Below are positions 49,500 to 59,026 of a DNA stretch of 64,000 nt, one piece after another (position 1 is the first letter of the stretch; each line of letters starts with the position of its first letter). The stretch covers positions 1,302,001 to 1,366,000 of the forward strand of contig NZ_OCMZ01000001.1 of NCBI RefSeq assembly GCF_900215485.1, given 5' to 3'. A program made the translations under genes and the position numbers. The notes beneath the pieces are model-generated. The model was not told where the DNA came from, ran no database searches, and saw only the letters and a list, made by a program, of their open reading frames with translations. The stretch comes from Nitrosovibrio sp. Nv4. GTDB taxonomy: Bacteria > Pseudomonadota > Gammaproteobacteria > Burkholderiales > Nitrosomonadaceae.

Positions 49500-49717
49500 C
49501 GCTTGCTCCTTCGCTCAGGGTCTTGCCGACAGGTTGTTCAAACCGGATAATGACTGATTATCGCCGGACTGTTCGCATAAAGTCAAAGTGGACAGGACAC
49601 AATTGGATGAAAACTTGCCCGGCGGAATTCCTTGCGTTAACCAGCGGTGAGCGCTGGTGCTGATTAAGCGGACAAAATGCTATCATGGTTAAATCGAAGG
49701 CTGGTCCCAAGGTACAA

Positions 49718-50188
49718 ATGGCAGACGACTATCAGGCGAAGCTTGCCACTCCGTTTGCTGTTCTCGGTCTTCGCATTGAGGAAGACTGGTTGACAGATAT
49801 CGAATACCTCCCTCTTGATACGCTGCCCCTGGCTCCGAAAACTTACCTGGCCAAGGAAGTTTGCAATCAATTGCAGGCGTATCTGGACGATCCGGGTTTT
49901 GTATTCGATTTATCAATGCACATTGGGGGTACCATTCACCAGCGCCGGGTATGGCGCGCTATTCAGGATATTCCAAATGGCGCAACTCGCAGTTATGCGG
50001 ACATTGCTACACAATTGCATTCCGCTCCGCGAGCAGTAGGACAGGCATGCGGTGCCAACCGGCTCCCGATTGTCATACCCTGTCATCGCGTTATTGCCAA
50101 AAATGGCGGACTGGGAGGTTTTATGAACGCAAGCGACGGAAATCCGCTCGCTATCAAGCGCTGGTTATTGCGGCATGAGGGGGTCTGA
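49718..50188 (+). CDS. ogt: Methylated-DNA--protein-cysteine methyltransferase family protein
   Basis: A protein of about 156 residues with the acceptor motif PCHRVIAKNG, whose Cys takes up the alkyl group from O6-alkylguanine in a suicide reaction. The helix-turn-helix-like RRVWRAIQDIPNGATRSYAD precedes it. The ATG at 49718 follows AAGG; an ATG at 49685 adds eleven residues without a ribosome-binding site. It overlaps xerD by 14 bases and should be co-transcribed with it. Confidence 0.92.
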   Translation: MADDYQAKLATPFAVLGLRIEEDWLTDIEYLPLDTLPLAPKTYLAKEVCNQLQAYLDDPGFVFDLSMHIGGTIHQRRVWRAIQDIPNGATRSYADIATQLHSAPRAVGQACGANRLPIVIPCHRVIAKNGGLGGFMNASDGNPLAIKRWLLRHEGV

Positions 50189-51095
50189 ACCTGGCTCGGG
50201 CGTGCTGGATGCATTTTGTGATGCATTGTGGCTGGAAGACGGGCTTTCATATAATACACTGGAAAGCTACCGCAGCGATCTGGAGCAGTTCGGCCAGTGG
50301 CTTGCAAAGCAAAAGCAGCAAAAGCAGTGCGATAGCGCCCTGATAGCAGCGACTCATTCCGATCTGCTCACTTTTCTTGCCCATAAGGTCTCCGTCAGGG
50401 TCAAGGCCAGCACCACCAGCCGGGAGTTATCGAGCCTGAAGCGTTTCTACCGATTTCTGCTACGCGAGGGGAAAATTCAGATTGATCCCAGCCTCAACAT
50501 AGATGCGCCGAAGCTTCCCCGCAGTTTGCCTGCAAGCCTGACTGAAGCGGATGTGGAAGCGCTGCTTAACGCACCCGATGTGGATCTCCCATTGGGATTA
50601 CGTGATCGGACCATGCTCGAAGTGTTGTATGCGAGCGGGTTGCGCGTATCCGAACTCATCAGTCTGGAGAGCGCACAAATCAGCCTGAACATGGGTATTG
50701 TAAGAGTGATAGGCAAGGGCGGAAAAGAACGCCTGACGCCCCTGGGTGAAGAGGCGCTGGAGTGGGTAAGCCGATACGTTAAGGAAATTCGGTCCAGCTT
50801 GTTGGGGGGGAGAGTGAGTAACGCCCTGTTTGTTACCTCCCGTGGTTCGGCCATGACACGCCAGGCTTTCTGGTATCTGATCAAACGCTATGCGCGGCAG
50901 GCCGGCATCATCACTCCGTTGTCGCCACACACGTTACGTCACGCTTTTGCCACGCACCTGCTCAACCACGGCGCTGATCTGCGCGTCGTACAATTGCTGC
51001 TGGGTCATGCCGATATCTCCACCACCCAAATTTATACCCACGTGGCCCGCGAGCGGTTGAAGCGGTTGCATGTCATGCATCACCCCAGGGGGTGA
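50175..51095 (+). CDS. xerD: Site-specific tyrosine recombinase XerD
   Basis: A 306-residue tyrosine recombinase that resolves chromosome dimers at dif with XerC. The N-terminal SAM-like domain (LSYNTLESYRSDLEQF) is followed by the catalytic domain with Arg in SGLRVSELIS, Lys in GKGGKER, His-x-x-Arg in HTLRHAFATHLL, His in LGHADISTTQIY, and the nucleophile Tyr in the same motif. The full-length Xer N-terminal domain and absence of phage genes favour XerD over an integrase. XerC versus XerD is assigned by overall resemblance. Confidence 0.9.
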   Translation: MRGSEPGSGVLDAFCDALWLEDGLSYNTLESYRSDLEQFGQWLAKQKQQKQCDSALIAATHSDLLTFLAHKVSVRVKASTTSRELSSLKRFYRFLLREGKIQIDPSLNIDAPKLPRSLPASLTEADVEALLNAPDVDLPLGLRDRTMLEVLYASGLRVSELISLESAQISLNMGIVRVIGKGGKERLTPLGEEALEWVSRYVKEIRSSLLGGRVSNALFVTSRGSAMTRQAFWYLIKRYARQAGIITPLSPHTLRHAFATHLLNHGADLRVVQLLLGHADISTTQIYTHVARERLKRLHVMHHPRG

Positions 51096-51097
51096 TG
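51078..51097 (+). terminator. Perfect inverted repeat over the xerD stop codon
   Basis: CATCACCCC and GGGGTGATG pair fully around AG. The stem contains the last xerD codons and its TGA. Only AAAAACGTTTTC follows, so terminator function is uncertain. Confidence 0.45.
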
Positions 51098-51318
51098 AAA
51101 AACGTTTTCAAGTCAGGATCGGGGATAAAAAATTCTCTTGTCTGCAAGGACGGATTATATTCCAACCGCAGGCAACTTCTGGCATCGGCTGTGCATTCCG
51201 ATTCGCGAATATTGAATATGCATCTGTTAACGCCTCTGGTAGAGTTAATAGTAATATCCAGAAATAGTAATATCAAGAAATTGCCGCTACCAACCCTAAC
51301 AACAATCAGGAGAAAATC

Positions 51319-51990
51319 ATGCGTAACCAATTGCCCGTTATTTCCATAGCGATGGTCTTGACATTAGGTGGCTGTGCCAGTTCACCTGAAACGCAGAGCA
51401 CCAGGACCAGAGATACAGCTATCGGCGCAGGGATTGGCGCAAGCACGGGCGCAATAATTGGCGCGATTGCGGGTAAAGGCAAAGGTGCGGCAATCGGTGC
51501 GGCGGCTGGTGCCGGTGTCGGTGCTATTGCCGGAAATGTATGGTCCAGAAGAATGGAAGAGCAGAAGCGGGAGATGGAACAAGCTACCGCGGGTACGGGG
51601 GTCGAAGTGGTAAAAACGTCTGATAATCGCCTGAAGCTTGATATCCCAAGCGATATTTCGTTTGATACCGGCCGAGCGGAGATCAAGTCCAATTTCAGAC
51701 CGATATTGGAGAGCTTTGCGACCAGCCTGAGCAATAATCCCGGCACCAGGGTAACGATTATCGGGCATACCGACAGTTCGGGTAGCGATGCGGTCAATAA
51801 TCCACTATCGCTCAACCGTGCAGCCAGCACGCGTGATTATCTGGTAAACCAGGGCGTTTCTTCAAATCGTATAAGTGTTGACGGGCGTGGTTCCCGTGAA
51901 CCTATTGTTGCCAACGATACTCCGGCAAACAGAGCAAAAAACCGTCGGGTCGAGATCTTTGTGGCTGAGCCACAGGCCGCTTCGCAGTAA
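51319..51990 (+). CDS. OmpA-family lipoprotein with glycine-zipper segment
   Basis: A 223-residue envelope protein. A short signal peptide ends in the lipobox LTLGGC. A glycine-zipper region follows (GAGIGASTGAIIGAIAGKGK and on), then an OmpA-like peptidoglycan-binding domain with IIGHTDSSGSD and the terminal NRAKNRRVEIFV. This is the Pal/YiaD-type layout: anchored in the outer membrane and holding the cell wall. CAGGAG precedes the ATG. It stands alone with a 220-base upstream gap. Confidence 0.92.
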   Translation: MRNQLPVISIAMVLTLGGCASSPETQSTRTRDTAIGAGIGASTGAIIGAIAGKGKGAAIGAAAGAGVGAIAGNVWSRRMEEQKREMEQATAGTGVEVVKTSDNRLKLDIPSDISFDTGRAEIKSNFRPILESFATSLSNNPGTRVTIIGHTDSSGSDAVNNPLSLNRAASTRDYLVNQGVSSNRISVDGRGSREPIVANDTPANRAKNRRVEIFVAEPQAASQ

Positions 51991-52117
51991 GATCAGTATG
52001 GGGTGGCCGCGTCGGGCCGCCGCAAGCGCATCAGGTCATGTAACTCGCCTTTGGTTCTCATGGGCGAACGATCCGCGCCAGCCGGCCATACCTTGAATAT
52101 GAGCTGTGAACCTCATG

Positions 52118-52564
52118 TCATGGACCGGTATGGGAGTCTCTTACAGGGATGCGCCAGATAAACGCCACCAGGACTATACCCAGCACGGCCAGCATAGCTT
52201 GATGTCGGATAGATGGCATCATCAGGATGGAACTGCCGAATGACAGTGCCAGCAGCAAGTATACCCAGCGCTTAACCCGGCGAGGAATGCTGCGGTGCTC
52301 GACCCATTCGCGGATAATCGGGCCAGCGAGGCGGTTGGCCAGGAGCATGTCGTGGAAATGTTTTGAGCTGCGCGCGAAGCAAGCTGCGGCAAGCAGCACA
52401 AAAGGGGTCGTAGGCAGCACTGGCAGCACTATGCCTGCCACTGCCAGTATAAGGGCAGCGAATCCTGCCGCCAGGTACAGAGACCGTACGACGCGCGAAT
52501 CATGTAGCCGCAATAAAGGACTGTGCGGCTTGCGGTGTATCTCTTCGTTCAGGTGCTCTTGCAT
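52118..52564 (-). CDS. DUF454 (YbaN-like) inner membrane protein
   Basis: A 148-residue protein of the YbaN/DUF454 family. It has a helix with the conserved GIVLPVLPTTPFVLLAAACF, the motif ARSSKHFHDMLL, and two more membrane segments near the C-terminus. The family function is unknown. It is convergent with the OmpA-like gene and divergent from the FKBP gene. Confidence 0.85.
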   Translation of the reverse strand: MQEHLNEEIHRKPHSPLLRLHDSRVVRSLYLAAGFAALILAVAGIVLPVLPTTPFVLLAAACFARSSKHFHDMLLANRLAGPIIREWVEHRSIPRRVKRWVYLLLALSFGSSILMMPSIRHQAMLAVLGIVLVAFIWRIPVRDSHTGP

Positions 52565-52710
52565 AGACGGAAAAGGTTTGACTCGGGTTTGACTTGGATT
52601 TATCCAGGATTCTTAAAACTTGATAATCCTTTTATCGCGGCGATGCAGGTGGACCGGTATAATATAAACGTTTGGGTGCTGGCAAATTTTATTTAATTGT
52701 CGAGGTCATC

Positions 52711-53175
52711 ATGTTTAAAGTAAACACACTGATCAATTTGAGCGTATTGATATTGGGCATGATTCTATTACCCCAGATTGCATTTTCTGAAACCAGGCAA
52801 GGAGCATCCAGCGTGACCGAACTCATAAAGAAGGATACCAAAGTAGGAACCGGGGAAGAAGCAACCATTGGCAAGGCAGTTGAAGTGCATTATACCGGTT
52901 GGCTTTACGATGCAAGCGCTCCTGATAAAAAGGGGGCGAAATTTGATAGCTCCCGCGATCGTGGCACCCCTTTTTCATTTCTCCTCGGCGCAGGGCGCGT
53001 AATTAAAGGTTGGGACCGAGGTGTTGCCGGTATGAAAGTGGGCGGGGAACGAACTTTGATTATTCCGTCCGAGTTGGCCTATGGTGCGCGGGGCGCGGGT
53101 AACGTAATTCCACCGAATGCGGCATTGATTTTCGATGTTGAACTATTAGGATTGCGTCAAGGATCTACGCACTGA
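52711..53175 (+). CDS. FKBP-type peptidyl-prolyl cis-trans isomerase, exported
   Basis: A 154-residue protein with an N-terminal signal peptide (LSVLILGMILLPQIAFSE) followed by one FKBP domain: VEVHYTGWLYD, FSFLLGAGRVIKGWDRG, GMKVGGERTLIIPSELAYG and NAALIFDVELL. It should assist proline isomerisation in the periplasm. The ATG at 52711 follows GAGG. A TATAAT at 52658-52663 may be its -10 box, though no good -35 is seen. Confidence 0.93.
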   Translation: MFKVNTLINLSVLILGMILLPQIAFSETRQGASSVTELIKKDTKVGTGEEATIGKAVEVHYTGWLYDASAPDKKGAKFDSSRDRGTPFSFLLGAGRVIKGWDRGVAGMKVGGERTLIIPSELAYGARGAGNVIPPNAALIFDVELLGLRQGSTH

Positions 53176-53290
53176 TTATCTCAGGCGAAGATATCTCACT
53201 GTCAACTTGAGAATCTCCAGTCATGGCTGAAATCGGCATCTCGCTATTCCGGAGATTTGCGGTTGGCAAGTAAAAACCCTGAAATGGACG

Positions 53291-53319
53291 TTGACTTATA
53301 TATCCGAAGCATTCACAAT
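53291..53319 (+). promoter_or_regulatory. Sigma-70-like promoter of the tRNA-tuf unit
   Basis: TTGACT (53291-53296) and CACAAT (53314-53319) are 17 bases apart. The predicted start is a few bases before tRNA-Tyr, as expected for a tRNA-led transcript. Confidence 0.6.
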
Positions 53320-53333
53320 TAGCAGTTTCGTTC

Positions 53334-53420
<87 letters not shown>

Positions 53421-53575
53421 TCAGGGTGACCGTATGTGCCCGGGCTCCGCGGGCGTTATATTCCGTGACCCTGATGATGAGCTTGGTTTTAGGTGGCGAA
53501 GGGCGCGCAGGTTAGGTGGTGCGCGATGCCTTTTCTCTGAGAGCTGATTGATCACTTCAATCTGTCGATTGAGAT

Positions 53576-53649
53576 GCGGGTGTAGCTCAATGGTAGAGCA
53601 GAAGCCTTCCAAGCTTACGACGAGGGTTCGATTCCCTTCACCCGCTCCA
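53576..53649 (+). tRNA. tRNA-Gly (TCC)
   Basis: Acceptor GCGGGTG pairs with CACCCGC, the D-stem is GCTC/GAGC, the anticodon is TCC in CTTCCAA, the T-loop is GTTCGATTC and CCA is encoded. Confidence 0.96.
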
Positions 53650-53737
53650 GATTCCGGAGTGGAAGAAAAGTTAAAAGCATCGGCGGAGTTATTGCAGGTT
53701 TTTCGTTTCAGTGCGGTTTTCAGGCAGAAAGATGCTT

Positions 53738-53812
53738 GCCCATGTAGCTCAGTGGCAGAGCACTCCCTTGGTAAGGGAGAGGTCGCCAGTTCAATCCTGG
53801 CCATGGGCTCCA
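53738..53812 (+). tRNA. tRNA-Thr (GGT)
   Basis: Acceptor GCCCATG pairs with CATGGGC, the anticodon stem CTCCC/GGGAG holds TTGGTAA with anticodon GGT, and CCA is encoded. The tuf gene begins 43 bases later, the same order as E. coli tyrU-glyT-thrT-tufB. Confidence 0.96.
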
Positions 53813-53855
53813 TAGGCGTTAATATAGAAAAAGTGCTTTAAAAAAAGGAATCGAC

Positions 53856-55046
53856 ATGGCAAAGAGCAAATTTGAGCGGACGAAGCCGCACGTGAACGTA
53901 GGGACGATAGGGCATGTGGATCATGGCAAGACCACATTGACGGCGGCGATCACGATGGTATTGGCGAAGAAGTTTGGAGGAGAGGCGAAGAGTTATGCCC
54001 AGATTGACTCTGCGCCGGAAGAGAAGGCAAGGGGCATCACCATCAACACGTCGCACGTTGAATATGAGACGACGAACCGGCACTATGCGCACGTTGACTG
54101 TCCGGGGCACGCTGACTACGTCAAGAACATGATAACGGGGGCAGCGCAAATGGACGGCGCGATACTGGTGGTATCGTCTGCTGACGGGCCGATGCCGCAG
54201 ACGCGCGAACACATACTGCTCGCACGCCAGGTAGGCGTGCCCTACATCATCGTCTACATGAACAAAGCCGACATGGTGGATGACGCCGAACTGCTGGAAC
54301 TGGTGGAAATGGAAGTGCGCGAACTGCTCTCCAAATACAACTTTCCCGGCGACGACACCCCCATTGTCATCGGTTCCGCCCTGAAGGCGCTGGAAGGCGA
54401 CCAGAGCGACATAGGCGAGCCCTCCATCTACAAACTGGCGGATGCGCTGGACAGCTACATACCGGAACCGGTGCGTGCCATAGACGGCACCTTTCTGATG
54501 CCGGTGGAAGACGTCTTCTCCATATCCGGGCGCGGCACGGTTGTAACCGGCCGGGTGGAACGCGGCGTTGTCAAAGTGGGCGAAGAAATCGAGATAGTAG
54601 GCTTGAAACCTACAATCAAGACAGTCTGCACGGGTGTGGAAATGTTCAGGAAGCTGCTGGATCAGGGACAGGCCGGAGACAACGTTGGCGTATTGCTGCG
54701 CGGCACCAAACGTGAAGAAGTCGAACGGGGCCAGGTTCTGTCCAAGCCGGGCAGCATCACCCCGCATACCAAGTTTGCCGCCGAGATTTACGTGCTGGGC
54801 AAAGAAGAGGGGGGTCGTCATACACCTTTTTTCCAGGGCTACCGTCCCCAGTTCTACTTTCGTACCACCGATGTCACGGGCGCGATTGAACTGCCGGCTG
54901 GCACCGAGATGGTGATGCCGGGGGACAACGTCTCGGTGACGGTAAACCTCATTGCGCCGATTGCGATGGAAGAAGGTCTGCGTTTTGCCATTCGCGAGGG
55001 CGGCAGAACCGTTGGCGCGGGCGTAGTGGCAAAGATTATCGAGTAG
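53856..55046 (+). CDS. tuf: Translation elongation factor Tu
   Basis: A 396-residue GTPase that delivers aminoacyl-tRNA to the ribosome. G1 is [16 protein letters not shown]3 [13 protein letters not shown]4 NKADMVDD and G5 SALKAL; domains II and III follow at full length. AAGGAA precedes the ATG. It is transcribed after three tRNA genes and followed by tRNA-Trp and secE. A long open frame on the opposite strand is a by-product of its codon bias. Confidence 0.98.
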   Translation: MAKSKFERTKPHVNVGTIGHVDHGKTTLTAAITMVLAKKFGGEAKSYAQIDSAPEEKARGITINTSHVEYETTNRHYAHVDCPGHADYVKNMITGAAQMDGAILVVSSADGPMPQTREHILLARQVGVPYIIVYMNKADMVDDAELLELVEMEVRELLSKYNFPGDDTPIVIGSALKALEGDQSDIGEPSIYKLADALDSYIPEPVRAIDGTFLMPVEDVFSISGRGTVVTGRVERGVVKVGEEIEIVGLKPTIKTVCTGVEMFRKLLDQGQAGDNVGVLLRGTKREEVERGQVLSKPGSITPHTKFAAEIYVLGKEEGGRHTPFFQGYRPQFYFRTTDVTGAIELPAGTEMVMPGDNVSVTVNLIAPIAMEEGLRFAIREGGRTVGAGVVAKIIE

Positions 55047-55103
55047 TAATGTCGCAGAGTATCCTTCCAGGCGTTGAGGCGTTGCATTCATACACAGAAA
55101 TAC

Positions 55104-55179
55104 AGGCCAGTAGCTCAATTGGCAGAGCGTCGGTCTCCAAAACCGAAGGTTGGGGGTTCGATGCCCTCCTGGCCTGCCA
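55104..55179 (+). tRNA. tRNA-Trp (CCA)
   Basis: Acceptor AGGCCAG pairs with CTGGCCT, the D-stem is GCTC/GAGC, the anticodon is CCA in TCTCCAAAA, the T-loop is GTTCGATGC, and CCA is encoded. It lies between tuf and secE. Confidence 0.96.
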
Positions 55180-55342
55180 GCCTCAGGCATGTCATCCAAA
55201 TCATGTTTTTCGAGGGGAAGCAAAGCTTCGCATACCACCGATATATTGAGATCGAATCACGGGGCCTAGGTTGCAATGTGCATCATGTGCCTCCGCACCG
55301 CTTCATTTACTGAAAGCATTAAAGGCAGAGTGGGATAGAGTA

Positions 55343-55687
55343 GTGGACAAGATCAAGTTGGGATTCGCGCTTCTGCTGTTGATCGCGGGTATTACCGGTT
55401 TCTATTACCTGAGCGATAGTGCGATGGTAATTCGCGTCCTTTCAGTACTGGGAGGTATTGTTTTGGCGGGGGTGGTGGTTTGGTTCACCACTCAAGGCAA
55501 ACAATTTTATGCGTTCAGCAGAGAATCGTCTGAAGAAACCCGGAAAGTCGTATGGCCAACCCGCAAGGAGACGATGCAGACTACCGGCATCGTTTTTGCC
55601 TTCGTTGTGGTAATGGCCCTCTTTTTATGGATGGTAGACGCGGGGTTGTTGCTGGCCGTGAAATATCTGATGGGACAGGAGGGGTGA
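55343..55687 (+). CDS. secE: Preprotein translocase subunit SecE
   Basis: A 114-residue SecE of the three-helix proteobacterial type. Helices are at [33 protein letters not shown] and [19 protein letters not shown], and the conserved amphipathic segment [14 protein letters not shown] precedes the last. The GTG at 55343 is the natural start; the open frame upstream runs into the tRNA-Trp spacer. Its TGA overlaps the nusG ATG by one base. Confidence 0.93.
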   Translation: MDKIKLGFALLLLIAGITGFYYLSDSAMVIRVLSVLGGIVLAGVVVWFTTQGKQFYAFSRESSEETRKVVWPTRKETMQTTGIVFAFVVVMALFLWMVDAGLLLAVKYLMGQEG

Positions 55688-56220
55688 TGGACAAGAAATG
55701 GTATGTGGTTCATGCCTACTCCGGATTTGAGAAGAGTGTGCAACGCGCATTGAAGGAGAGAATCAATCGTGCCGGAATGCAGGACAAGTTTGGGCAGATA
55801 CTGGTTCCGGTAGAAGAGGTCGTGGAAATGAAAGGCGGTCAGAAAAATCTCAGCGAAAGGAAATTTTTTCCTGGCTATGTGCTGGTCGAGATGGAGATGA
55901 CTGACGAGACATGGCATCTGGTAAAAAATACCGCTAAGGTCACGGGCTTTATTGGAGGTTCAGCCATGAAGCCGACGCCTATCAGTGAGAAGGAAGTGCA
56001 GAACATTCTCCATCAGATTCAGGAAGGGGTCGAGAAACCCAAGCCCAAGGTTCTTTTTGAGGCGGGTGAGGCGGTACGTGTCAAGGAAGGTCCATTCACG
56101 GATTTCCATGGCAACGTGGAAGATGTCAATTATGACAAAAGCAAGATCAGGGTGTCGGTTTCCATTTTTGGCCGTCCCACCCCCGTGGAACTGGATTTCA
56201 GCCAGGTTGAAAAAGCTTGA
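55687..56220 (+). CDS. nusG: Transcription termination/antitermination protein NusG
   Basis: A 177-residue NusG. The N-terminal NGN domain ([16 protein letters not shown]) binds RNA polymerase, and the C-terminal KOW domain ([20 protein letters not shown]) contacts Rho or the ribosomal protein S10. The ATG at 55687 overlaps the secE stop (TGATG), so the two are translationally coupled. The frame open upstream of this ATG lies within secE and is not used. Confidence 0.97.
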   Translation: MDKKWYVVHAYSGFEKSVQRALKERINRAGMQDKFGQILVPVEEVVEMKGGQKNLSERKFFPGYVLVEMEMTDETWHLVKNTAKVTGFIGGSAMKPTPISEKEVQNILHQIQEGVEKPKPKVLFEAGEAVRVKEGPFTDFHGNVEDVNYDKSKIRVSVSIFGRPTPVELDFSQVEKA

Positions 56221-56324
56221 GTAGTGGATAGAGCGGACTCCGGCAGTATTGGAAGCGTCGCGTGTTTGTTGTTAACGCGGGGAGAGCGTAATCGCGTTCA
56301 CTTGTACCCGAGAGGAGAATTATT

Positions 56325-56756
56325 TTGGCAAAGAAAATAGTCGGCTACATCAAATTGCAGGTACCAGCAGGCAAGGCCAATCCTAGCCCGCCGATAGGTC
56401 CCGCACTTGGTCAGCGGGGACTTAATATCATGGAGTTTTGCAAGGCATTCAATGCCGCAACCCAGAAAATGGAAATTGGGCTGCCGGTGCCGGTTGTCAT
56501 TACCGCCTATGCCGACAAGAGCTTCACCTTTATCATGAAAACGACACCGGCCACCGTGCTTATAAAGAAAGCAGCGGGCGTCGGCAAGGGTAGCCCCAAG
56601 CCCCACACCGATAAAATAGGCCGGTTGACACGGAAGCAGGCGGAAGAAATTGCACAAATAAAGATGCCCGATCTGACGGCGGCAGACATGGACGCTGCGG
56701 TTCGCACGATTGCCGGCAGCGCCCATAGCATGGGTATAGAAGTGGAGGGCGTATAA
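56325..56756 (+). CDS. rplK: 50S ribosomal protein L11
   Basis: A 143-residue L11, part of the GTPase-associated centre. The N-terminus [20 protein letters not shown] and the C-terminal RNA-binding domain ([20 protein letters not shown]) are typical. The start is a TTG at 56325 preceded by GAGGAG. It is two bases from rplA. Confidence 0.97.
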   Translation: MAKKIVGYIKLQVPAGKANPSPPIGPALGQRGLNIMEFCKAFNAATQKMEIGLPVPVVITAYADKSFTFIMKTTPATVLIKKAAGVGKGSPKPHTDKIGRLTRKQAEEIAQIKMPDLTAADMDAAVRTIAGSAHSMGIEVEGV

Positions 56757-56757
56757 C

Positions 56758-57450
56758 GTGGCGCATGTATCCAGACGTTTCAAGGCAATTACAGCTCAGG
56801 CTGATCGCAGTAAATTCTATCCCCTGCAGGATGCACTCACGATCATCAAGGAAACAGCCACTGCCAAATTTGATGAATCAATTGATGTGGCTGTCAATTT
56901 AGGTATTGACGCAAAAAAATCCGACCAGGCGGTGCGTGGTTCCGTGGTGCTACCATCCGGCACTGGAAAAATTGTGCGTGTGGCAGTATTTGCCCAAGGT
57001 GATAAGGCTAAGGAGGCGCTCGCAGCGGGTGCGGATATTGTCGGTTTTGAGGACCTGGCCGAACAGATCAAGGGAGGCAATATCGACTTTGATGTAGCCA
57101 TCGCCAGTCCCGATGCCATGCGTATCGTGGGTCAATTGGGGCAAATCCTCGGTCCTCGCGGCCTGATGCCTAACCCCAAGGTGGGCACAGTGACACCCGA
57201 TGTTGCGAGTGCGGTAAAGAATGCCAAAGCAGGGCAAGTGCAATATCGTGCCGATAAAGGGGGTATTGTCCAGTGCACTATCGGACGGGCATCCTTCACG
57301 GTAGACGCATTGATGCAAAATTTGCAGGCGCTGCTGGATGCGCTCAATAAATCCAAGCCCGCCGCATCCAAAGGTGTCTATCTGAGAAAGATATCCGTCT
57401 CCAGCACCATGGGCATAGGGGTTCGGGTGGATCAGGCCAGCATGCGGTAA
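56758..57450 (+). CDS. rplA: 50S ribosomal protein L1
   Basis: A 230-residue L1, which forms the ribosomal L1 stalk and usually represses its own L11-L1 transcript. The signature [19 protein letters not shown] is intact. The start is a GTG at 56758, one base after the rplK stop, with GGAGGGCG upstream. Co-transcription with rplK is clear. Confidence 0.97.
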   Translation: MAHVSRRFKAITAQADRSKFYPLQDALTIIKETATAKFDESIDVAVNLGIDAKKSDQAVRGSVVLPSGTGKIVRVAVFAQGDKAKEALAAGADIVGFEDLAEQIKGGNIDFDVAIASPDAMRIVGQLGQILGPRGLMPNPKVGTVTPDVASAVKNAKAGQVQYRADKGGIVQCTIGRASFTVDALMQNLQALLDALNKSKPAASKGVYLRKISVSSTMGIGVRVDQASMR

Positions 57451-57894
57451 GCATTTAACGGATTGTGCGGAATATTTGTAAAACGAAGCATTTGTATTTG
57501 TAAGACTTTGGGCCATCGGAGAGACATACATGTTAATCCGATGGGTTATCAAAGACCGCTGGGGTTGTTATGTAATGGCAAACCAAGGGCGATAAGCCGT
57601 AACCGGTTTATTGGCTGAATTGGAAGTCATTACTGATAACTTAATTGCAAATTGAAATGGAGAAAACATGAGCGATGCGTTTTATCAGCTTCGCTTTTGC
57701 TTTCCAACATCTCTAGCGCCCTGCGCAGATGGCGTGCCCAAGAAACAGGAAAAGATTTAACTCCTGATTTAAGGTCGCCGGTTCGCGGTACTGAGTCCGG
57801 TTGCGAGGTTTTGAGCGAAGTTCCATTTTATCAGCTTCTCAATACCTACGATACCGTAGCTCAGCGTCGCATTTTAACTGATGGAGAACGTGCC
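57451..57894 (+). promoter_or_regulatory. Long leader region of the rplJL(-rpoBC) unit
   Basis: This 444-base gap between rplA and rplJ matches the position of the L10 leader, where the L10-L12 complex represses translation in other bacteria. It contains TTTTATCAGCTTC twice (57680-57692 and 57826-57838), each after a GAGCGA. CTTCGCT near 57690 is complementary to AGCGAAG near 57814, allowing long-range pairing. A 30-codon frame at 57668 is listed separately. The exact L10-binding fold cannot be drawn by eye. Confidence 0.65.
57668..57760 (+). CDS. Possible 30-residue leader peptide upstream of rplJ
   Basis: ATG at 57668 follows GGAGAAAAC, a better ribosome-binding site than that of rplJ. It encodes [18 protein letters not shown] and 12 more residues before TAA. 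The same FYQL is encoded in the second copy of the leader repeat, there in frame with rplJ (TTG AGC GAA at 57811). It may be a translated regulator or only part of an RNA structure. Confidence 0.35.
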   Translation: MSDAFYQLRFCFPTSLAPCADGVPKKQEKI

Positions 57895-58419
57895 TTGAGT
57901 CTAAATTTAGAAGAGAAAAAAGCGGTAGTCGCTGACGTGAGTGCTCAAGTGGCGAAGGCCCAGGCCATCATCATTGCTGAGTACCGTGGGCTTGGAGTCG
58001 GGCATATGACCCAGTTGCGTGCCAAAGCACGTCAATCGGGAATATATTTCCGGGTGCTAAAAAACTCGCTTGCCCGCCGGGCTGTGACGGACACGCCATT
58101 TTCCGGTCTCTCCGAGCATATGGTGGGACCCTTGGCTTATGGCATAGGAAGTGATCCAGTCGCGGCGGCAAAAGTGCTGCACGAGTTTTCCCGAAGCAAC
58201 GACAAGCTGGTAATCAAAGCTGGCGCCATGGCCAATCTGGTCATGTCAAGCAAGGATGTCGCGAACCTGGCTTCCCTTCCAAGCCGCGACGAGCTGCTTG
58301 CAAAGCTGCTAGGTACGATGCAGGCGCCTGTCGCCAGCTTTGTTCGGACACTCAACGAAGTCCCAACTCGTTTTGTCCGCGGCCTTGCTGCCATTCGCGA
58401 TCAGAAAGAAGCCGTTTAA
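57895..58419 (+). CDS. rplJ: 50S ribosomal protein L10
   Basis: A 174-residue L10 that anchors L7/L12 dimers on the ribosome. It begins [20 protein letters not shown], with [18 protein letters not shown] and the C-terminal L12-binding helix. The TTG at 57895 follows GGAGAACG and gives the usual length. The frame is open much further upstream through the leader, so a longer form starting at TTG 57811 cannot be excluded, but family length argues against it. Confidence 0.95.
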   Translation: MSLNLEEKKAVVADVSAQVAKAQAIIIAEYRGLGVGHMTQLRAKARQSGIYFRVLKNSLARRAVTDTPFSGLSEHMVGPLAYGIGSDPVAAAKVLHEFSRSNDKLVIKAGAMANLVMSSKDVANLASLPSRDELLAKLLGTMQAPVASFVRTLNEVPTRFVRGLAAIRDQKEAV

Positions 58420-58473
58420 TCCGGTTTCGAATGACTTCGAAACCGTAACACAATTAATTATCAGGAGAAAATC

Positions 58474-58854
58474 ATGGCTGTAGCCAAAGCAGAAATTTTG
58501 GAATCGATTGCAAATATGACCGTGCTGGAACTTTCCCAGCTGATCAAGGAAATGGAAGAAAAATTCGGCGTTTCGGCTGCCGCCGCCGCTGTCGCGACGG
58601 CATCGCCCGCGGCCGGTGCTGCTGCTGCTCCGGCGGAAGAGCAAACTGAATTTACCGTCATGCTCACAGCGGTGGGCGACAGCAAGGTTAATGTGATCAA
58701 GGTGGTGCGGGCCGTTACCGGATTGGGCCTGAAAGAGGCGAAAGATCTGGTGGACGGCGCACCCAAAGCGGTCAAGGAAGGCATCGCCAAGGCTGATGCT
58801 GAAGCCATTCAGAAACAACTGGCTGAAGCCGGTGCAACTGCCGAGATTAAATAG
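58474..58854 (+). CDS. rplL: 50S ribosomal protein L7/L12
   Basis: A 126-residue stalk protein recruiting translation factors. The N-terminal dimerisation domain ([20 protein letters not shown]), an Ala/Pro-rich hinge (AAAAPAEE) and the C-terminal factor-binding domain ([20 protein letters not shown]) are all present. AGGAG precedes the ATG. It is 54 bases after rplJ and followed by a hairpin before rpoB. Confidence 0.98.
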   Translation: MAVAKAEILESIANMTVLELSQLIKEMEEKFGVSAAAAAVATASPAAGAAAAPAEEQTEFTVMLTAVGDSKVNVIKVVRAVTGLGLKEAKDLVDGAPKAVKEGIAKADAEAIQKQLAEAGATAEIK

Positions 58855-58867
58855 AAATAAAGCAATG

Positions 58868-58912
58868 AGACCAGCTGACGGCGTGAAAAACGCCGTCGGT
58901 TCTGGCTTTTTT
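58868..58912 (+). terminator. Terminator/attenuator between rplL and rpoB
   Basis: GACGGCGT (58877-58884) pairs perfectly with ACGCCGTC (58890-58897). An outer partial stem (ACCAG/CTGG) extends it, and six T residues follow. In E. coli a leaky attenuator sits at this position and lowers rpoBC relative to ribosomal protein synthesis; the same role is likely. Confidence 0.85.
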
Positions 58913-59026
58913 AACGTTTGAATTCCCGCATTTTATGTGCGGCAGAACACTCAGCACGGTAGCTAAAATCAGGTACTCTGCTCCAATTTTCTGTCCATCT
59001 GTCTTCTGACCTCCCGGAGAGATTCC

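Noticed and set aside
50175-51095. xerD as a phage or island integrase
   Set aside because: No attachment repeats, phage genes or tRNA target nearby; it has the full Xer architecture and overlaps a housekeeping repair gene.
53838-55238. Long 466-codon open frame on the minus strand opposite tuf
   Set aside because: It mirrors the codon bias of tuf, continues into the tRNA-Trp gene, and shows no recognisable domain. Tuf on the other strand is certain.
55271-55342. Longer SecE start reading into the tRNA-Trp spacer
   Set aside because: The added residues (Cys- and His-rich) are unlike SecE N-termini; the GTG at 55343 gives the normal length.
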